DNA of 64,000 bases from positions 2,914,001 through 2,978,000 of the forward strand of contig NZ_VFNL01000001.1 of assembly GCF_006715565.1 (NCBI RefSeq), given 5' to 3'. The translations under genes and the position numbers were made by a program. Source of the stretch: Microbacterium sp. SLBN-154 (lineage in GTDB: Bacteria; Actinomycetota; Actinomycetes; Actinomycetales; Microbacteriaceae). Below, piece after piece: positions 59,872-64,000 of the stretch; position 1 is the stretch's first letter; every line of letters starts with the position of its first letter. Under the pieces are notes generated by a model. That model searched no databases and was not told where the DNA came from. It saw only the letters and a list, made by a program, of their open reading frames with translations.

Positions 59872-59976
59872 TCTTGTTCCTCCTAGAGATGTGATGCAGC
59901 GACGCCAGCGAGCACCTCGCGCCCCGAGCATCCCGAGGAGTCCACGCTGACGGTGGGACTGTACGTCAGTGTGACG

Positions 59977-60013
59977 ACCTTTGTCCACCTTTTGTTCGTG
60001 TACCGGGCAAAAG
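59977..60013. promoter_or_regulatory. Repeat cluster, candidate ROK operator
   Basis: ACCTTTGTCC (59977-59986) and ACCTTTTGTTC (59987-59997) form a direct repeat; CTTTTG (59989-59994) and CAAAAG (60008-60013) form an inverted repeat with a 13-base gap. It is AT-rich against the surroundings and sits between the divergent genes. Confidence 0.5.
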
Positions 60014-60042
60014 TGGGGATGTCGCTCGCATTCTTCGCGTGT

Positions 60043-60055
60043 TAGGTTCACCCCG
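60043..60055 (+). promoter_or_regulatory. Leaderless-type -10 box before the ABC ATPase
   Basis: TAGGTT (60043-60048), 6 bases, then GTG 60055; no ribosome binding site in between. Confidence 0.6.
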
Positions 60056-61575
60056 TGATCAAAGACGACCATTATTCGGCGTTACTCGACGTGCGAGGGG
60101 TGACGAAGAGCTTCGCCGGGGTCCGGGCGCTGCGAGGGGTGGATCTGCACGTCCTCGCCGGTGAAGTCCACTGCATCCTCGGGCAGAACGGTGCGGGGAA
60201 GTCCACTCTCATCAAGACCCTGGCGGGCGTCCACCGCCCCGACGACGGGACCATCGTCTGGCGTGGCGAGACGGTCGACATCCCGACGCCGGAGGCCGCG
60301 ATCGAACTCGGCATCGCCACGATGTATCAGGAACTCGACGTCGTCGACGGTCTCACCATCGCCGAGAACATCTTCCTCGGCCACGAGATCGCCCGCGGAG
60401 GCTTCACACGGCGTTCGGCGGCGGCGGAGAAGACCCGGGAGCTGCTCGCCCGGCTCGGCCACGCCCGCCTGTCGCCGCACACCGAGGTGGGTGAGCTCAG
60501 TGCGGCGAACAAGCAGATCGTGTCGATGGCCCGTGCCCTCTCGCACGACATCAAGCTCATCATCATGGACGAGCCCTCGGCGGTCCTGGACACCGAGGAG
60601 GTGCGGAACCTCTTCGGTGTCGTGCGCGAGCTCACCGCCGCCGGCATCGCCGTGGTCTACATCACCCACCGCCTGGAGGAGATCCGACAGATCGGCGATC
60701 GCCTGACCGTGCTGAAAGACGGGCGGACGATGGCGACGGGTCTCTCCGTCGCCGACACCCCCACCGCCGAGCTCATCCGGCTGATGACCGGACGCGATGT
60801 CGAGAACGTCTTCCCACCCGCGTCGCCCGTCCCGGCCGATGCACCCGTGATGCTGGAGGTACGCGATCTCGCCCTCGCCGGCGTCTTCGAAGGAGTGTCC
60901 TTCGACGTGCGAGCCGGCGAGATCGTCGGACTCGCCGGCCTCGTCGGCTCGGGCCGATCCGAGATCCTCGAGACGGTCTACGGCGCACGCAAGCCCTCAT
61001 CGGGCACCGTCCGCGTCGGCGGCACGGCGCTTCGCCGCGGCTCGGTGACCGCCGCGGTGGCTGCGGGGGTGGGGCTCTCGCCCGAGGAGCGGAAGAGCCA
61101 GGGGCTGGTGCTCGACGAGTCGATCGCGATGAACGTGACGCTTTCGAGCATGCGCCGGTTCTCTCGCGGCGGCTTCCTCGAATTCCGACGCGAGAAGACC
61201 GTGGCCCAGGAGCAGATCGCGGCGCTGGAACTGCGACCGGCCGACCCCGATCGCCCGGCGGCGACGCTCTCGGGCGGCAATCAACAGAAGATCCTCCTCG
61301 CCCGGTGGTTGGTACATGGAACACGGGTGCTCCTCCTGGATGAACCCACGCGCGGCGTCGACGTTGGCGCGCGATCGGAGATCTACGGACTCATCCGGCG
61401 GCTGGCGGCGGCCGGAAACGCGATCGTCATCGTCTCCAGCGAGATCGAAGAAGTGCTCGGTCTCGCCGACACCGTCCTGGTCGTGGCCGACGGGCGCGTC
61501 CTGACCACCCTCCCCGCCTCCGAGATCGATGAACACGGAGTGCTCGATCTCGTCATGAAAGGACAAGCCGCGTGA
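60055..61575 (+). CDS. Sugar ABC ATP-binding protein with two ATPase domains (RbsA/MglA type)
   Basis: 506 aa from GTG 60055. First domain: Walker A GQNGAGKST, Walker B LIIMDEPSAVLD, and a weakened signature LSAANKQIVSMAR. Second domain: degenerate Walker A GLVGSGRSE and intact signature LSGGNQQKILLARWL. This asymmetry is normal for the ribose class. Overlaps the permease gene as GTGA. Confidence 0.93.
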   Translation: MIKDDHYSALLDVRGVTKSFAGVRALRGVDLHVLAGEVHCILGQNGAGKSTLIKTLAGVHRPDDGTIVWRGETVDIPTPEAAIELGIATMYQELDVVDGLTIAENIFLGHEIARGGFTRRSAAAEKTRELLARLGHARLSPHTEVGELSAANKQIVSMARALSHDIKLIIMDEPSAVLDTEEVRNLFGVVRELTAAGIAVVYITHRLEEIRQIGDRLTVLKDGRTMATGLSVADTPTAELIRLMTGRDVENVFPPASPVPADAPVMLEVRDLALAGVFEGVSFDVRAGEIVGLAGLVGSGRSEILETVYGARKPSSGTVRVGGTALRRGSVTAAVAAGVGLSPEERKSQGLVLDESIAMNVTLSSMRRFSRGGFLEFRREKTVAQEQIAALELRPADPDRPAATLSGGNQQKILLARWLVHGTRVLLLDEPTRGVDVGARSEIYGLIRRLAAAGNAIVIVSSEIEEVLGLADTVLVVADGRVLTTLPASEIDEHGVLDLVMKGQAA

Positions 61576-62633
61576 GCGATCAGCGAATCGTGACCGACCG
61601 GCCCGGCGCCGACAGCGCTGCTCCGGCACCGGAAACGGGCACCACCCAAACCCCGCCACCTCCGTGGCGACGACTCCTGTCCGGATCGGTCGGCCGAAAC
61701 CTCGGGCTCGTCCTGGCCCTGCTGCTGCTGGTGGTCGTGGGCGCCGTCACGGCGCCCGACACCTTCACCAGCCTCGACAACATGCTCACGATCCTCCGGC
61801 AGGCCTCCATCATCGGGGTGATCAGCATCGGGATGACCCTGGTCATCATCTCCGGCGGGATCGACCTCTCCGTCGGCGCGATCATGGGCCTCGCCTCGGT
61901 CGTCGCGACGATCGCGGCGGTGCAGGACCTCGCCGATCAGCTGCACTGGTCGGTGATGATCGTCATCGCGCTCGCGGTCGGCGCCGGCGCGGGCCTGGTC
62001 AACGGCATCGTCATCGCCTACGGGAAGGTCGTGGCGTTCATGGCGACCCTCGCGATGCTCGTCGCGGCTCGCGGGCTCGCCGAGATTCTTGCCGAGCGAC
62101 GCACGCTCGTCGTGGAGGAGCGAGGTTTCATCACCTTCATGAACACCGACATCCTCGGTGTCGACATGCTGATCTGGATCTTCGCGGTGGTCGCGGCGCT
62201 CGGGTGGGTGCTGCTCAATCGCACCACCTTCGGACGCCGGACCGTCGCGATCGGCGGTAACCGCGAGGCGGCACGTCTGGCCGGCATCGACGTCAAGCGG
62301 CACACGATGTGGTTGTACGTCATCTCCGGACTCACCGCAGGGATCGCCGCGGTGATGATCCTCGGCCGGACAACGGCCGGCACCTCTACCCACGGTCTGC
62401 TCTACGAGCTTGACGCGATCGCCGCGGTGGTCGTGGGCGGCACTCTGCTCATCGGCGGCCGGGGCACGATCACCGGAACGGTGTTCGGTGTGCTGATCTT
62501 CGCCACGCTCACCAACGTCTTCGTCCAGAACAACCTCAACTCCTCCGTGCAGGCGGTCGTCAAGGGGGTCATCATCGTGGTGGCCGTCCTGCTGCAGCAG
62601 CGGTTCGCCCGCCCCTCCGGCCGCGCGACGTGA
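61572..62633 (+). CDS. Sugar ABC permease (RbsC type)
   Basis: 353 aa from GTG 61572. A ~40-residue proline-rich cytoplasmic tail precedes eight to ten helices. The ISGGIDLSVGAIMGLASVVA stretch and GGRGTITGTVFGVLIF are class hallmarks. Forms the channel for the divergent RbsB-type binding protein. Its stop overlaps the ROK gene (GTGA). Confidence 0.92.
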   Translation: MSDQRIVTDRPGADSAAPAPETGTTQTPPPPWRRLLSGSVGRNLGLVLALLLLVVVGAVTAPDTFTSLDNMLTILRQASIIGVISIGMTLVIISGGIDLSVGAIMGLASVVATIAAVQDLADQLHWSVMIVIALAVGAGAGLVNGIVIAYGKVVAFMATLAMLVAARGLAEILAERRTLVVEERGFITFMNTDILGVDMLIWIFAVVAALGWVLLNRTTFGRRTVAIGGNREAARLAGIDVKRHTMWLYVISGLTAGIAAVMILGRTTAGTSTHGLLYELDAIAAVVVGGTLLIGGRGTITGTVFGVLIFATLTNVFVQNNLNSSVQAVVKGVIIVVAVLLQQRFARPSGRAT

Positions 62634-63856
62634 CCGACGTGCGCACCCGGATGCGCGACACTGGGAACGTGCCCAGAGAGACCCGCGACTCCCCCGTCTC
62701 GTCAGGAGTGGGTGAGGTGTTCCAGCTGCTCCGCGACGGCGTGCCGCGCACCCGAGCCGATCTCGCCAAGACGACGGGGCTGGCCCGCTCCACCGTGGCC
62801 GCCCGCGTGGACGCGCTCGTGCGCCTGGGCCTGGTGTCGCCGGTCGGAGACGCCTTGTCCACCGGGGGCAGACCGCCCTCGCAGTTCGCGCTCAACCCGC
62901 AGGCCCGGGTCGTCCTGGCCGCCGACCTCGGCGCGTCGCATGCCCGCGTGGCTCTGACCGATCTCAGCGGGCTGACCCTCGCCGAACGCACCGAGGACAT
63001 CGCCATCTCACTCGGCCCTGAGGAGGTGCTCACCTGGGTGGTCCAGACGGCCGAACTCCTTCTGCACGAGGCGGGCCGCGATCGCGGCGATCTCGCCGCG
63101 ATCGGCATGGGGGTTCCTGGCCCTGTCGAACACGAGAGCGGTCAGCCCGTGAACCCGCCGATCATGCCCGGGTGGGATCGCTTCGACATCCCCGCCTGGA
63201 TCGGTCGCCATCTGGAAGCGCCCGTCCTCGTCGACAACGACGTGAACATCATGGCGCTCGGCGAGCGCTCTGCCGCGTGGCCGACCGTGGATCACCTCAT
63301 CTTCGTGAAGGTCGCCACCGGCATCGGCGCCGGCCTGATCTCGGGCGGAGCGCTGCAGCGTGGCGCCCAGGGCGTCGCGGGCGACATCGGCCACGTCCGC
63401 GTACCGGGCGGCGCCGACATCCCCTGCCACTGCGGCAATCGCGGATGCCTGGAGGCGCTGGCCTCGGGACCGGCGATGGCGCGGACACTGCGGTCGCAGG
63501 GGATCGAGGCGCACGACGGCGGTGACGTCGTGGCCCTGGTGAAGCAGGGCAATGTCGAGGCCGTCCAGACCGTTCGTCAGGCCGGCCGCGACATCGGCGA
63601 GGTGCTCACGACCTGCGTGAGCCTGATCAACCCCTCCGTGATCGCGATCGGCGGATCGATGGCCCGGGTCGGCGAGCACCTCCTCGCCGGCGTCCGCGAG
63701 GTGGTCTACACCCGGTCGATGCCTCTGGCGACCGAGCATCTCACGATCGCCCAGTCCGTCACGGCCGAACGGGCTGCCGTCCTCGGTGCGAGCATGCTGG
63801 CCGTCGAGCACGCCCTCTCCCCCGAATCACTGAGCCGCCAGTTCGAGGCCCGCTGA
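62630..63856 (+). CDS. ROK-family transcriptional regulator
   Basis: 408 aa from GTG 62630. N-terminal winged HTH (RTRADLAKTTGLARSTVAAR) joined to a ROK sugar-kinase-like domain: VLAADLGASHARVALTD, IGMGVPGPVEHESG, and the zinc site GHVRVPGGADIPCHCGNRGC. As an XylR/NagC-type sensor it probably represses the divergent locus until a sugar binds. A kinase role is unlikely because of the HTH. Confidence 0.92.
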   Translation: MTDVRTRMRDTGNVPRETRDSPVSSGVGEVFQLLRDGVPRTRADLAKTTGLARSTVAARVDALVRLGLVSPVGDALSTGGRPPSQFALNPQARVVLAADLGASHARVALTDLSGLTLAERTEDIAISLGPEEVLTWVVQTAELLLHEAGRDRGDLAAIGMGVPGPVEHESGQPVNPPIMPGWDRFDIPAWIGRHLEAPVLVDNDVNIMALGERSAAWPTVDHLIFVKVATGIGAGLISGGALQRGAQGVAGDIGHVRVPGGADIPCHCGNRGCLEALASGPAMARTLRSQGIEAHDGGDVVALVKQGNVEAVQTVRQAGRDIGEVLTTCVSLINPSVIAIGGSMARVGEHLLAGVREVVYTRSMPLATEHLTIAQSVTAERAAVLGASMLAVEHALSPESLSRQFEAR

Positions 63857-63891
63857 GACGAGGGACGCCGACGCCGTTCTTTAGCACCGGC

Positions 63892-63907
63892 GTAACACGG
63901 GCGAGAC
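63892..63907 (+). promoter_or_regulatory. GlnR-like box
   Basis: GTAAC-ACGGGC-GAGAC resembles the actinobacterial GTnAC-n6-GnAAC nitrogen box, with one mismatch. It lies 79 bases before the start at 63986. A single weak match. Confidence 0.3.
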
Positions 63908-63985
63908 AAAGGCCGGGTGTACTGAGTCTCACCGACCCATCTGCCTGCGTCCCCGACGAGGGGCGGCGCGAGAAAGGAGCGACCG

Positions 63986-64000
63986 ATGCGATTCCGGCCG
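63986..64000 (+). CDS. Start of a gene cut by the window end
   Basis: ATG CGA TTC CGG CCG (MRFRP) follows AAAGGAGC with a 5-base gap, a strong ribosome binding site. Five codons are visible; the product cannot be named. Confidence 0.6.

Noticed and set aside
60041..60051. TTAGGTTCACC as half of an iron box
   Set aside because: Only the left arm fits; it is better read as the TAGGTT -10 box.

Overview
The window is about 70% G+C and is packed with short-gap and overlapping operons (ATGA/GTGA stop-start overlaps), many GTG starts, and several genes whose start codon lies 6-7 bases after a TANNNT -10 box, as in leaderless actinobacterial transcription. With MoeZ-type MoeB, a CtpE-like P-ATPase and an IdeR/DtxR-type iron box, this points to an aerobic high-GC actinomycete, most likely of the Microbacteriaceae (Microbacterium-like). 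The lineage is inferred from gene content and style; no rRNA is present. Nothing looks like a prophage, insertion sequence, CRISPR array or tRNA. The window is ordinary chromosome rich in transport and regulation.

Layout. 1-3270: end of a sugar ABC operon (binding protein, two permeases) with an alpha/beta hydrolase. 3341-8639: a photolyase-family gene that has lost the Fe-S cysteines of its class, a divergent FAD oxidoreductase, and a gnd operon. 8803-10669: dps and a DUF4190-like membrane protein. 10706-12680: moaA-fdhD. 12832-13953: a DUF559-type endonuclease-fold gene followed by two palindromic repeats. 13997-21505: sdaA divergent from cydABDC, with a dense set of operator-like repeats between them. 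21524-23735: SDR/DUF2867 protein and acetyltransferase.

23704-34381 is a molybdenum island: modABC behind a small HTH-TOBE regulator on the minus strand; divergently moeB(rhodanese)-moeA-moaC-mobA-DUF6457-moaD; convergently mog-moaE; and an FdhF/YdeP-type molybdoenzyme. With moaA and fdhD at 10.7-12.7 kb, this supplies molybdate uptake, most of cofactor synthesis, sulfuration and one client enzyme. 34423-42971 holds HerA/DUF853 NTPase, PAP2 phosphatase, Bcr/CflA efflux, DUF3105, DUF305, a small membrane protein and the CtpE-like P-ATPase.

43071-47786 is an alpha-glucoside-like ABC operon divergent from a LacI repressor with a pair of matching operators. 48021-49145 is rplJ-rplL with a leader terminator. 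49234-52976 is an iron-regulated ferric ABC transporter whose permease seems to start at CTG. 53041-56461 holds a YqaJ-like nuclease, a 2'-5' RNA ligase family protein and a MarR-controlled EmrB/QacA efflux pump with twin operators. 56537-63856 is a divergent sugar/polyol locus: isomerase, Gfo/Idh dehydrogenase and binding protein on minus; ATPase, permease and ROK regulator on plus. A new gene begins at 63986.

Starts were moved from the longest frame whenever a signal peptide, family N-terminus, ribosome binding site or overlap with the upstream stop argued for it. Family assignments rest on recognised motifs, not on database searches.
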